64,000 nt of DNA, taken from NCBI GenBank assembly GCA_043228905.1, contig JBHGNT010000016.1, forward strand, positions 6,138,001 through 6,202,000. The letters are read 5' to 3'. Positions 30,467-42,449 of this stretch are shown here, piece by piece (the first letter of the stretch is position 1; each line of letters opens with the position of its first letter). This DNA comes from Azolla caroliniana (taxonomy: Eukaryota; Polypodiophyta). A program made the translations under genes and the position numbers. The notes under the pieces were generated by a model. It was not told the DNA's origin. It was given only the letters and a program-made list of their open reading frames with translations, and did no database searches.

Positions 30467-30610
30467 TCTTAATACCGCAATCTCTCAATGGTTATAGCCA
30501 TAACTGTTTAAGTTAATCTTACTTAAGGCCCAAATTTTCCTTTCTTAATATTGTAACATCTTAGTGGTTATATTATAACTATTTAGCTCAATCGTACGTA
30601 AGCCCCAAAC
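30467..30610 (+). repeat. Diverged tandem repeat, about 76-bp unit
   Basis: Two units starting TCTTAATAYYG (30467 and 30543) and ending GGCCCAAA/GCCCCAAA, each with a TGGTTATA core. The rest of 30330-31330 shows nothing recognisable. Confidence 0.6.
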
Positions 30611-31329
30611 CTTAAGTGTTTGGGTTGGTGGTTGTAACTCTTAAAGAGTATACTTCACTTCTTCAATGAGTGCCTTGTATGTTGTTACCTCATTTATTCA
30701 CTTTCCTTGTTTATTGGGTTAATCATATTAACACTAATACCTAATTAATTAAGCATGTTTAGTCAAGTTTAGGCTTCATGAGTGTGTATTGTTTCAAGTT
30801 TAAGTTTAGAGTTTGTTTGGTTGTTTTTATCAATATTCACTAGTAAGCTTAAGAGTTGATTGACACCCACCCTATTTGTCTCACCAATAATAGAGTCTTG
30901 TATATTCCATATATGCTTATGATGCAACATTTATCTCAAGTGGAGAACTTTCAACGGGGACTCCATCAAGCAAACCACCACATATTCTTGCTCAAGGATA
31001 CAAATTCCAGTGCATTGGGTAAAGGGTCCTTTAGGAGTGTTTGGGACCATATTCCACCTTGATCATCAAGTGTGAGTCTGAAAGGGATCATACATACTAT
31101 GTTTATGATAGGCATGTAAACCTTGGTAAATTGTATGCTTTACATGGTCATAGGCATCTCCATATCTCATAAATTGAGGAATCAACTTGTTTATTCGTGC
31201 AACCTTACCATTGACATTTTTTTGTCTTTGCATGGGCATTATTGATAGTCTCTCCCTCTCCATTAGGAATACTAACTATGCTCAATATTGATTGTCTCTC
31301 CCATAGTTAGTGAGGGGAGTGTTCCACTA

Positions 31330-32990
31330 TCTCACATAGTACATGGAACAAAATTGGGAAAATCCAAAAATTGTTCTTACATAGAATATTAGGGGTAAAA
31401 TCCTCCACATCCTATCATGTCATGAATTTGGAAACAAGTGCCTAACTATGCAAATCGCATACAAGTATATCACAAAAGTCAAGAACATGTTTGATTATGT
31501 ATTGCCAAAACAAGTTGGAATATAAGATGTACGGTACAAAAAATAGAAATAAGAGAAAAATCCTCTCATCTGGTTGGGTGCATGATATTGTGAAATGTTT
31601 CAAAAGATGGGAATTGATAGATATATCAGAGCTCTAAGGTGATGTTATGAAGTATGTGATCTTCAACGATAGATTAATAGGGGCACTAAGGATGAAGTGG
31701 CAAGATGCTAAAATGTCAAAATTGGAATATTACATTGCAAATATTAACCCTACATATTGGCCCCAATACAAGGTAAAAATGCTAAATGTGCCCTCATAAG
31801 TTGCAAGTTTCCAGGCCTTTGGCAAGATGCGGTGTATCTAACTACATCTTACTACCCTCATCAGTCTTGGCTCTCGAAGGGCCTTAACACTTCATTGAAT
31901 TCACTCATATAGTTAGTCATTGAGGTAGCATCATGGCACCACCGCCCTTGTATAAAGACATCCAAGGTGGGCAATGAAAACCCAGCGGAGGATGAATATC
32001 ACTTCTTGCATGATCAACACATAAGGCAAATCACAAGAAGTAAGATGACTTGTTAGACGGTCATATGATAATTGAAGTTTCATATTCAAAACAATCATGA
32101 TAAGTGAAGTTTCATATTCAAATCCCCATCAAGAATGGCGTGTACATCTATGTTAAGTTCCGTTGCACGTAGGATGACCCATAAAGGCACTGACGTTGAT
32201 GTGGATAGTAAACTTAGTGTAATACTATGAAAAAGGTGATAGAACAAAATTGTTTCTAGAGGTTTAAGCCAAATGGCCACACTAATGTGAAAAGGGACAA
32301 GCCCAAGTTTGTAAAAAAGCTTTAAACATCACTTTTAAAAAGTTGCAAAAGTCACATTTTAATGACTTTTTTGCACTTCTTGATTTTTGAGTTTTCTCTC
32401 TCCTCATAATGTACAGTATAACACGCTCTCTCCCCATCATTTTCTCATTTAATTGTTTTGGTTCAACTGATTAGGGTTAAGTGGCCATTTAGCCAAACCC
32501 TAATTACTTTTGCTCTTGTATGTGTGTGTTGACTCCCTTATTTAATTGAGGTGTTGTTAGTGCAACTACATGCAATTTCTTTCTCATATTCGTGCATGTG
32601 TGCACTTAATGCCTAAGCCTTTATGAGGTATTAGCTAATATCTTACTTATGGTTGTCTTAGTAAGGGCGAGTGATTGTTCAATAGTTCATAGTAATCATA
32701 GCTAGCAGCTCAAGAGTGATTGACAACCTCTCTCGTTTGGTTCCTCACTATTAGTGTGTATACGGCTTGCTAAACACCTTGGAATGGAGGCAAAACTTTG
32801 CTGATTTGAAGACATGCATTCAACATGAACACCTAGAGTCGATGCAATATGTGCACACATTATTTTATATACAAAGTTTTTACTACAAAGTAGTAACCCC
32901 GTTTTTCACAAAGTCACAAGATGATATGTTTATTTGATTCCATAAGTCAAATTTGGTTTCCTTGTGAACAATCAAAAATCAATTCTATAT
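31330..32990 (+). pseudogene. LINE D remnant (family of LINE A)
   Basis: The translation in broken frames gives WNKIGKIQKLFLHRILGVK, SSGWVHDIVKCFKRW (31340-31620) and, near 31960-32020, NPAEDEYHFL of the zinc-finger region. The 3' tail TTCCATAAGTCAAATTTGG occurs at about 32937. A short tandem repeat (AGTTTCATATTCAAA) lies at 32076-32122. The 32300-32900 part is poorly recognisable and may include another insertion. Confidence 0.6.
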
Positions 32991-33680
32991 TCTTTCACTC
33001 TCATGCATGGTACAAATTTAGTGTCATGATACCAAGTTTTGAGGAGGCAGTATTTAGTCAACTCATGGAATATACTAGATAAAATTCAGAATATATATAT
33101 AGTCATTTAAGAATTAAGATCGTAACCAAATGCTCATTAACGATCCCGAAAACTCGAAGAAGACAAATGGAGGTATATATCCTTCAAAGAGGTATATACA
33201 CTTGCTAGGCGTGTATCTCAAAATATTGGCACTCATCTCCCTCCCTCTCTCTCGCTCTCTCTCTCTCATTTCCTTAATAACCGCTCTACGTACTAAAAAT
33301 ACATTTGGCATGCACCGCTAATTGTCCTTGAATGGGCAGCTAGTTGTACCAAGAGCACATGTTGCGCATCTTCTCTTTTCGCCACCATCTCATTGGCATT
33401 AATCATTGTCAATTCATTATTTCCCTCCAACCATCTTTAATGGATATCAGACCGTCAAACACATCATTCGCAACAGGTCACCATTAACATTTAAGCTATC
33501 CCTCATTGTTTTCTTAACCTATGCTTTGTTTTTTTTCTTCCAATAACCATCCAGACTTTCAAGCTTTTTGTAAAAGATCCCTTTATCACATTGTTCTTTC
33601 TTCACAAATGCCAAAACACAACATTGTCATGCATTACGAGATGACAGGCAGGTTGTGCTACTTTGGTGAGATCTCCAAAG

Positions 33681-33895
33681 TTTTCATACATATCAACCAA
33701 GGTGCAACCAACAAAGAGTTCTTTTCCAAAGCTTTATATAATTGTATCAGCATGTATTTCACTGCATCTTTGAATACATTGCAGCTTGACAAAATGATTC
33801 GAGTAAGGTTTCAAAAGTATGTGGAGAAGTGGGCACAAAAGTTTCTCTCATCTTTTTATCCATGTAGCTAGCATACACTTGCACTTTTTCATTTG
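33681..33895 (-). pseudogene. PPR gene fragment, related to the PPR gene at 57346-60012
   Basis: The sequence aligns by eye with 59410-59610: shared blocks include ACATATCAACCAAGGTGC, TCAGCATGTATTTC, CTTTGAATACATTG and GTATGTGGAGAAGTGGGCA. The minus translation contains VPTSPHTFETLLES, compared with VPTSPHTFVALLKS in the intact gene. Internal stops and frame changes make it non-coding. No other part of the PPR gene is evident, so it is an isolated duplicated fragment. Confidence 0.8.
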
Positions 33896-33965
33896 AGTTC
33901 TTACATCTCGTTTTGTTCTTACATTTTAAAATGCCCCATCTACACAACTATGGAGTACTTTTGTG

Positions 33966-34170
33966 GCACCTGAAATTCTTTTTAAAGAGGATCTTCAACT
34001 ATTCGTTCACACTGTGCAGAACAGTGAGCATGCTAAGTAATAAGCTACCATCGGGAGACAAGACACCTGGTCTAGTCTTTGGGTCTGAGGCTCACGGCAA
34101 CCAAAATTCTTTTTAAAGAGGGTCTTCAACTATTCTTTCACATTTTGTAGAAAGATGAGCATGCTCAATA
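33966..34170 (+). repeat. Direct repeat, two units of about 65 bp
   Basis: AATTCTTTTTAAAGAGG...GAGCATGCT occurs at about 33969-34033 and 34104-34166 with several differences and a spacer of about 70 bp. Confidence 0.75.
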
Positions 34171-34867
34171 CATGGGGACTCAAATGACAACATGGGGGAT
34201 ATTTCTATTGCATGCAGTTTCCTGTGAATGATTAATAATCTGTATATCTTGTCAACAACGAACTCAAACAACATCAGAACCAAAAAAAATTCATGGTCAC
34301 TTCTTTGGAATGCTGCATACCTTCATTTGGTATAAATTTCAAGAATCTACAACAAACACTATCCATTATTTACACAATCAACTACAAGGATGTGGTCCAT
34401 AGTGATCAAAGTGCTAGGAACATCATTCATAATAGCCAATACTCTTTATGATTCAACAATAACTCCATGTGTGGCAATCATTTCTCTTTCATTTTCACAT
34501 GATTTTATTCATATGATCAAGATTGTATGAACAAGTAAGATGTGAACCAACCTTAAAACCATGTAGGATGATGATGTACAAGTTACTTCAAATGGTTGAT
34601 ATATAAACACACATATGTAAGTGGCATTGTTCCTAATAGTGAGCAGTCACTTTAATGCATAAACATAATATTTAAACAACTCAGCTTTGAGAGCATGCTA
34701 GTTATGTATACCATTGTATCTTTACACCCTCTTAATTTGACCATTATATGGTCAATGTTTACAAATTCTGGCCAAAATAAATAGTGCATGTATTCTATCA
34801 TAATTTGTACAACCAGGTGTCAAATCATTGAATTAGAGTAACCGACACACATCTCTCAGCCTTTCTA

Positions 34868-35749
34868 TTATGGTAGTTTTTTCAAGAAATTGGAGAACTT
34901 TCGGAGAGGGTCAAACATGAGGAGCTGAAAGAAAAGCAGATTAAATGCAGTCACTGTCCACAAGGGAGGCGACCCCATCAAGAAAGGCTTCCGTTTCCGG
35001 GCTTTCCGGTAGAATTCTTTTCTTTCCATTTCAGACTCAAAACTCTCAGGTGGCCATTGGAGGCCGTTAGCGAGGAAAGGGGCCCGAGGGACATGCCATG
35101 GCATCTTGTTCTTCCATGATGTGGAATGGCGCCGCCGGATGAAAGTATAATGAAGCAAAGATTTGATGAAGTCTCGAACATCATCAATGTCTAGGAGACG
35201 ATTGTCGGGTATATTTTCATTCATATGGGGAATGCTAGAGGGGGCAGTGGAAAGGGAAGAAGACAATGAATTCCCTTGTTGTTCACAGGGGGTGTGTGTT
35301 GAAAGGGGGATATATCCACCCTCTGAGCTCGAAGAGCCCATGGTTCCTATGCCAAACACACCAGAAGAAACATGTCTCACATGGCCATCATTCTGTCCAG
35401 ATTGATGAATGTCATGATGTCCATGCTGATGGCCATGTGGTCCATGATGTCCATCATGGCTATGGCAAGATGGGGGGTTCAATTTTGATCTGATGAAAGC
35501 CCTTACATCCTCGATGTCCAATAGAGGCTTTGGGGGTAATCGATCTCTCTCCTTATTATTCAAGATCCAGAATGAGAATGAGAATGAGGGTAGCTTGACC
35601 ATACCTTTCTGGGAGAACAGAGGAGGAAGGGGGACATGGGATGGTAGCTTCAGACTACCCTCTGCTCCATCAGACTTGAAAGGAGAAGCGTGTATCTGTT
35701 TTTGTATCCCCTGTGAGAAGCTCAGGGCAGCTGCTCGCAAATCCTCCAT
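34868..35749 (-). CDS. Protein of unknown function with two LLDI(E/D)DVR-FI motifs and a C-terminal membrane segment
   Basis: An intact single-exon frame of 293 residues from ATG 35749 (MEDLRAAALSFSQG). I do not recognise the family. Residues 76-90 (PLLDIEDVRAFIRSKL) and 184-199 (RLLDIDDVRDFIKSLL) are two copies of the same helix-like motif, so the protein is probably an internal duplication. Between them is a His-rich stretch (95-118, HHGPHGHQHGHH) that could bind metal, then a Ser-rich linker. The C-terminal part is basic (RKEFYRKARKRKPF), followed by a hydrophobic segment at 263-279 (WTVTAFNLLFFQLLMF) that would make it a tail-anchored or single-pass membrane protein. No introns or damage are seen, which suggests a real gene. 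Confidence 0.7.
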   Translation of the reverse strand: MEDLRAAALSFSQGIQKQIHASPFKSDGAEGSLKLPSHVPLPPLFSQKGMVKLPSFSFSFWILNNKERDRLPPKPLLDIEDVRAFIRSKLNPPSCHSHDGHHGPHGHQHGHHDIHQSGQNDGHVRHVSSGVFGIGTMGSSSSEGGYIPLSTHTPCEQQGNSLSSSLSTAPSSIPHMNENIPDNRLLDIDDVRDFIKSLLHYTFIRRRHSTSWKNKMPWHVPRAPFLANGLQWPPESFESEMERKEFYRKARKRKPFLMGSPPLWTVTAFNLLFFQLLMFDPLRKFSNFLKKLP

Positions 35750-35861
35750 AGCAGCCCTGCCCTGCCCTGCTCTGTTCTGTTACATTCTTCTTCCTTGTGT
35801 GGGGAGGTAATTTAGTATAAGCTAGAATACATATATATATATGTGTACATATATAGATAGA

Positions 35862-36080
35862 TAGCTTCATAGGCTGCCCATTAGCTCCATTGGACACCCA
35901 TTAAGTCCATTGGACACCTACATGTTCAGGATCGGCCACAACTCATTAGCTCCATTGGGCACACCTTCATCTTCTTCTGGATCAGCCACAACACAAATAG
36001 CTTCATAGGCTGCCCATTGGCTCCATTTGACACCCATTAGCTCCATTGGACACACCTACATCTTCTTCTAGATTGGCCGC
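35862..36080 (+). repeat. Tandem repeat of about 137 bp upstream of the unknown gene
   Basis: TAGCTTCATAGGCTGCCCATT begins at about 35862 and again at 35998. Each unit contains shorter CCATTGGACACC repeats and GATCGGCC/GATTGGCC blocks. It lies in the presumed promoter region of the minus-strand gene ending at 34868. Confidence 0.8.
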
Positions 36081-36089
36081 CACACAGAT

Positions 36090-38640
36090 GGGTATTTATC
36101 GTCAGTATTGTGTCTCAACATTAGCATACGCCTCGCACATTGAACTCTAGGTACAAGTGAAATGTTGCCAGGGACATATGTGTGTGCAACAACCATGGTT
36201 CTGAATCGTACACGAATCCAGACGTGGGTCAACACCCGTTTGGTATATATATCTACATGCATTGGTTGTCGTCAAGATGATACCCATTTGGATTGTGGTT
36301 GATCCAAGAAGCATGAAGTTGTAGTCCATGTGATCTCCCCGTCTCTAATGTGTACATCAAATACTAGGTATGAGCTAGATGTTATCAAGGGTCTATGTGC
36401 ATACATGCAATGTCTTCATCATGCATAATGTTGAATGCCCTTTGACAAACATAACATACTAAGCTTATATTTCACTATTGCGTCCTTCTCGTTTTAGTGG
36501 ATTCTCTCAACCTATGATATTATCTACCTCTTCTAACTAGTATTGTAGACAAAACTACATTCACTTAGAAATGTGGTCATAACCATTGTTGTTTGGGCCT
36601 CAAGAAATCTCCTAGTTTTTGACCTTTTGAAACCAATTTGAACTCCTTTGAAATGGCACGAGTCATGAGTGATACCTTCATGTTAAACCCTTTTAAGCAT
36701 GGGATTTTGCATTATTTTGCGCACTCAATATTATATATGTTTTCCATGTGTAAATCCTTTTATTATGACCATTTAAGTAATTTCAATTGTTTGTAATGAA
36801 GATGACAAACTTTTCTTGCCCAACTTTTCTCATGCATCCATCACACATGTTTGGAGTAATCATAAACAATTGAATGCATTGGAATTGTTTGTGTTGAGTT
36901 GTTATGAAAAGCTCATGGATTGTATAATGTGGGGTTTTTTGTTATCCAAATACAAACTTTATCATATATGCATTCTTGAGAAAATGCATGTTAACCAATG
37001 CAAATGCATAACATAAATTTGAAGTTCACGCATTGGAGTAAAAACATCAATTTTGACGTGTGATCAATTGAACAATGGGAATTTGAAAGTTTTGCATTAT
37101 TATGAATGCCTTGTACACATTGAAATTTTGTTGTGCTTCCTTCTTGTGATAATATGATATTTTACTAATGATACGTGGCGTCCCAAATTTAGCGATTGAG
37201 CTATTATTGTCTTCCTCTCAAATATCAATATATTCTACATGCTAATTTATAGTTGAGATACTCATAGTCGATCCCTTGCTCTAAAGCTTATTTTATACAC
37301 ACCTTTTGCATGTTTGGTGAAAACATAAGAGATTTTAGATGGGATCATGTTTTTCATCATCAAGGACAAAAATGATATTAAATTGGGGGATGATTTGCGT
37401 GTCACATCTTAAGATTGGTGTGGGCTTTCGACACCTCCATGAGGTGGAAGGAGCATGTATGCACATGGCTTACAAGAGGAACCAAATGTTGGCTCATGCC
37501 AGGTGTTAGCATGGGAATTAAAACAATTGTAAGGCTTGCATGATAGGGTGGTTAATGTCGCACGTCCCATCGATTCTTCAAAAGCAAAACTCAAGAATCA
37601 ACATGTATAGAATATATGTATTTCGTTACTGTCTATACATATAACACATTGCAGAATTGAACAATAATAAAAATGTACGACAAGCCGATCATTTGGTCAA
37701 GACTCAACATCTCCACATTTCAAGTTTTTGAAAAAATAACAGTTTCTTCATTAGTTGAATTCATTTCATTTCAAGTTTGTATCTTGGCACAAAGTGCTAG
37801 ATATTCCACAATTGTAACATGTGAATACGATATTTGCTTTACTAATATCTATAAAGAGTTTACTCAACTAAATAGCAATGTGCTAACTTTTGTCCATCAA
37901 TTGGATATCATTTTGTAAATGTGAAATTGCTTAAGCCTAGATAAAAACTGTTGCAGAGACTTTACTCCATTGAATTGTAATATGCACACTTTCGGCCATG
38001 AGTCGGAAACAAATACAACAATTTTCTCTACTTTCCCAATTTTATTTAAGGAATTTCCTTTCTTAAATATTTTACCGCGCACACTTTTTATATTTAATGT
38101 TTTCGGATACGTGAAATTAAGACTACATAACACAAGATGTTTTAATCTCGCTCATTCTTATGCTATGCATGTATGGAAAATTGATGTTGGATATGACCTC
38201 AAATTTATTCACAATAAGTGGCTCATTATGTGGGTATAATAATAAGAAGGTTAAGACGCATAATGGAATGTTATGGATGTAGTCTAAGGAGATTTGGCTG
38301 ACCTTGGTGCATACACAAAAAGGAGAATATGTTGCTATCAAGGGTGATTCAAATGTAGTCTTTTGAAAGCAATCAGTTTTTAAGAAGAGATGGGAAAGGA
38401 TGAATGTATTATGCATGGTTAATGGTTGTATAAGTTGGAGGTATCAACCACCTCTCTGGGTATTTCCTCCACCGACATGAGGCATGTGGCCATGTATAAC
38501 TGTTCTTGGTAATGCTTTGGGAGATATGTATGTATGTCTATGGTAGTCTAAGAGTAGTCGAAAAGGTAAAAATCTATGCTGAAGTAGAATGGGAATCACT
38601 TTAGACATAATATAAACCATGGTTGGAAAAAGAAGAAGAA
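36090..38640. other. Intergenic, no gene seen
   Basis: AT-rich, with only short frames lacking family resemblance. A purine-rich AATTGGGGGA at 37381-37390 followed by TG could be the trace of an LTR element, but nothing else supports it. Confidence 0.5.
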
Positions 38641-38696
38641 GAAAAAGATTAAGATGCATAATTCTCTAAGCGTTTGCTAACTCTAGTGGTAATTAC

Positions 38697-38848
38697 CTTT
38701 ACCCTAGTGGTAAGTTGTTTATATTATTATCAAGCAACCCCGTCTTCTTACCTCTCTCTATATGATTTGAATTTACTATATGCCATTTGTGGAATGTAGG
38801 GGTTGAACCCATGACCACCCGGTCTTCATCAAGCAACCAACTAAGCTA
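38697..38848 (+). mobile_element. tRNA-derived SINE-like element, copy 4
   Basis: Left head ACCCTAGTGGTAAG; right minus-strand head AGCTTAGTTGGTTGC with GGGTTCAACCCC. The middle is shortened. A (CT)n tract follows. Confidence 0.65.
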
Positions 38849-38877
38849 GACAGAGAGTCTCTCTCTCTCTTTATATT

Positions 38878-39071
38878 GTAATTAGGTTACCCCAGTGGTA
38901 AATTATTACACTATTAATATTATGTCTTTGTTCTTGGGTTCGAAACCCAATTTCTCACCTCTCTATTACTCCATATATATCTCTCAAATTTACTAGATGC
39001 CACTTGTAGAATGTAGGGGTTGAACCCATGACCTACCAACTGGTCTCCATTGGGCAACCTTACCAACTGAG
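38878..39071 (+). mobile_element. tRNA-derived SINE-like element, copy 5
   Basis: Complete layout: GTAATTAG start, CCCAGTGGTAAA A-box, GGGTTCGAAACCC B-box, then TAGATGCCACT and the right minus-strand head GGGTTCAACCCC...CTCAGTTGGTAAGG. CT and CA microsatellites follow at 39072-39110. Confidence 0.75.
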
Positions 39072-39183
39072 TCTCTCTCTCTCTGTCACACACACACACA
39101 CACACACATACACACTCACTCACTCTTTGCCTGTTTCTCTCTCTCTCTCTCACACACAGAGTGTCTGTCTCTTTTTTTTCATC

Positions 39184-39353
39184 GTAATTAGTTTACCCTA
39201 GTGGTAAGTCGATAACACTACAAACACCGTGTCTTGGGTTCGAAACCCAATTTCCTCACCTCTCTATTATATACTTCATCTCAATTTCACTAGATGCCAC
39301 TGTGGAATGTAGGGGTTGAACCCATGACCACCATTGGGCAACCTTACTGAGCT
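39184..39353 (+). mobile_element. tRNA-derived SINE-like element, copy 6
   Basis: GTAATTAGTTTACCCTAGTGG start, GGGTTCGAAACCC B-box and right head GGGTTCAACCCC. The right A-box is partly deleted (CTTACTGAGC). CT/CA microsatellites follow. Confidence 0.72.
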
Positions 39354-39356
39354 ATG

Positions 39357-39379
39357 TCTCTCTCTCTCACACACACACA

Positions 39380-39410
<31 letters not shown>

Positions 39411-39500
39411 TCTCTCTCTCTCACACACACACACACACTCTCTCTCTCTCTCTTTCTCTTTCACACACATACACACACACTTTCTCTCTCTCTCTCTCAT
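39357..39500 (+). repeat. Compound (CT)n/(CA)n microsatellite
   Basis: Alternating CT and CA blocks over about 140 bp directly downstream of SINE copy 6. Confidence 0.95.
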
Positions 39501-39528
39501 TTGTACATACTTTAGGCCTCCCCTGTTC

Positions 39529-39830
39529 CTTCTTCCATTCTTCTTGTTCTGTCTCTTTCATTCTTTCCTGTCGCTATCCGCCTCCATTGTTCTCCCTTTC
39601 TCATCAGGTCTCTGTCTAATTTTGTTTTCTCGGTTTGCTTCTTTTTAATCCATTTACTTCTTCCATCTATGTATGTTCTTCCATTCTTCTTGTTCTGTCT
39701 CTTTCATTCTTTCCTGTCGCTATCCGCCTCCATCCCCTGTTCTCCCTTTCTCATCAGGTCTCTGTCTAATTTTGTTTTCTCGGTTTGCTTCTTTTTAATC
39801 CATTTACTTCTTCCATCTATGTATGTATAT
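39529..39830 (+). repeat. Near-perfect tandem duplication, about 150-bp unit
   Basis: TTCTTCCATTCTTCTTGTTC to CCATCTATGTATG occurs twice in a row, with a 4-bp difference (CCTCCATTG versus CCTCCATCCCCTG). A (GA)n run follows at 39839-39874. The copies are very similar, so the duplication is recent. Confidence 0.9.
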
Positions 39831-39835
39831 GTTTG

Positions 39836-39878
<43 letters not shown>

Positions 39879-40068
39879 CTCATGTAACTAATAAAAGAGA
39901 GAGAGGAAAAAAAACCGCAGTTTTTTCATGTCAGGAAGGGTAGATAGATTGCTTAATTGATTTTTCTGTTTCCTGCTCATCTCTCATTATGGATTTATAA
40001 TGGTATAGGTTTTCAGTGAAGCTCTTGGGGGGGGGGGGGGGTTCGAGAATCATCCTTCCTACAGCTCC

Positions 40069-42401
40069 ATGGCAGATAATGAGCCTCTTGATGAATCCAA
40101 AGTAGGGAGATCCTCCTCAAGAAAACCTTTTACAAGCTTGAGTCAAGTTGATGCCGACCTCGCCCTTGCGCGGGCTCTTCAACAACAGGTGAATTCCTCT
40201 TTCCTTCTTTTAATTCATCAAAATGCAAACAGGATCACATTATTGCTAGTGCCTTTATGAGCTCCCATTGTAATGAATCTTTCTTTTGTTTCGGACGCAT
40301 GAAACAGTAGTACTCCCATTGTAAGGAATCTTTCTTTTGTTTCGGACACATGAAACAGTAGTACCCATGGTGTTGGACGCCTCCTCTGCTTCCCAATAAC
40401 ATATGTTATCAATACTTATCAGCAGCCATACACGATTTGATGCTTATGCAATATTCAATCAATCAGAACATATCTGCATTCATTTAGGATCTTGTCTTCT
40501 CAATTATTAGCTCTTGCTGAAGCTCTATAAAGATGAAAATTTGCAGGTCTCATCTGTCCATGACTCTTTTCTAACGCGATTCTTAGTTTCGTGCGTGATT
40601 CATTCCTGATGTTCTATAATGTATGCTTTTACTTATGAATGAATTGTGGTTCAGCCCATCCGAGTGAATGTGCCGGCTCTTGTTGTTTCACCTTTTTATT
40701 CATTGAAATTTACTTGTGCGGAAGTCTACATAACCTTTCATGTAGTTATGTATAGAGAACTGAATATGCATATAAGGCATGACTGTTTATACATGCCATG
40801 TTTCATATATAAAGAATGTAAGAATGGGTTTGTTTCAGGAAGAGGCATACTCATATCTACAAATGGGTATTGATGGGAGTGAATGTGATACATCCGGCAG
40901 TGGCATTGTGGATTACGAGTATATGATTAACGAGGCAGTGAATCATCAATCACTTGCACAAGAGTGTAGCGAGGATGAAGATGCTGAGGAGGAGCAAGTA
41001 GAGGGGTCACACTATGAAAACGATGAGGCATTTGCCCGAGCTTTGCAAGACGCAGAACAACGAGATGCAACTACTTACATGATGGGACTTATCGGTGTCG
41101 AGGGATGTATGTGCTTTTGTCATGTGCATAGATTGATATTGGGTGTATACTGAAAAAATGAATGACCGTGTAATAATAGCTCAAAACCCTCAAAGGTTCA
41201 TTCAAATTTTGAAGAGAAAATTTCAAATATACTCCCTCATAATTTGAGCAATATGACTATGTACACCTTGTCAAAAAGTAATGCAGTTTATCAGTTTTAT
41301 GTGAATAAAGCTATTAAAGCCAAAACCATCTAATAGCAAAGCTGATCAATGCTGATTGCGAATTTTTAATTGTTAAAATGAGCACTTAATTATATGCATA
41401 AACTATTTCAATGTTATTACTAGAATATTTCTCAAAGTATGCGAATGCTTTTAATATTACCCTAATATTAATCAGTTATCTTATTCGTTGTCTATTTGTT
41501 ATTTCGAATCATACTTTTCTCTTGACTGATAGTCTGTGTGTTATTTGTGCCCATTTCATGACCTGTAGCTGATGGAGAAGAAGCTGAAGATAGCTATGGG
41601 ACTCAGGTGCATTTTGACTATATATCTATGTATTATGCCTTGAAATCTTAATCGGGTTTCAGAATATTTCCTTACATGATGAGTTTTTTTCTATTTTACT
41701 CATCCAGGAAGTTTGGGATGTGGATCCAGACAACATGTTTTATGAGGTGAAGCAACAAAAGAAAATGGAAGTTTACGTTATTAGAATATACTTTGTTGAG
41801 AATAAACATCAGGAAATTTGATTGTAGAAGTTTTTTGTAAATTTGGGCGTTCACTATAGGAATTAGTGGCTCTAGGAGAAGCAGTTGGAACACATAGCAA
41901 AGGTCTGGAACCGGATGTTATTGCAGCTTTGCCCTTCTCTAAGTTTGTGAGCTTGAGCACGAGCTCAGAAGATCTGTAAGTTTATTTGGGCATATTTCTT
42001 TTTCTCCTGTTTATTTGAAATATGTGTCAATATATTTAAACATGGTCTCATATATTCATTGTAATCTTATTTGTTATGACCATATGCACATGCACAATAT
42101 GATCATATCTATCTCTATATATGCCTGAATAGGTGCACGATTTGCCGCTCTGAGTATGAAGATGAAGATCCATTGTCAACATTGCCATGCAAACATCATT
42201 ACCATACAGATTGTATTAAGAACTGGCTTGAAATCAATAAGGTCAGTGCTTCACCAAAAATTTTGAATTTTCCTTAGGAAAGTGGTCCTGCTGCTTATGT
42301 TTGTGATTGTCCTTTTCACTTTGAGGTTGAGATGCACCATTGAAATTGCTGATGTGGAATGGCAGGTTTGTCCAATATGTGGCACTGAAGTAAAATCATG
42401 A
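40069..42401 (+). CDS. RING-H2 E3 ubiquitin ligase, BIG BROTHER-like
   Basis: Seven exons join to a 241-residue protein: 40069-40188, 40839-41106, 41569-41606, 41708-41746, 41860-41975, 42133-42241 and 42366-42401. All have GT/AG borders and matching phases. The C-terminal domain (about 195-236) is a C3H2C3 RING: CTICRSEYEDEDPL, LPCKHHYHTDCIKNWL, VCPICGTEV. The sequence around it (DVIAALPFSKF before; KNWLEINKVCPIC) matches the BIG BROTHER group, which limits organ growth in angiosperms by ubiquitinating targets; function here is inferred from family. Two short ALARALQ/AFARALQD segments (about 33-40 and 116-123) resemble repeats seen in this family. The 5' leader has a 15-G run at 40027-40041. 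An A-rich 3' region follows the stop TGA. Confidence 0.88.
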
Positions 42402-42449
42402 ATGCTAAAAGAGGCAAACATTACTAGTGAAAATTTACCAATTATAATG

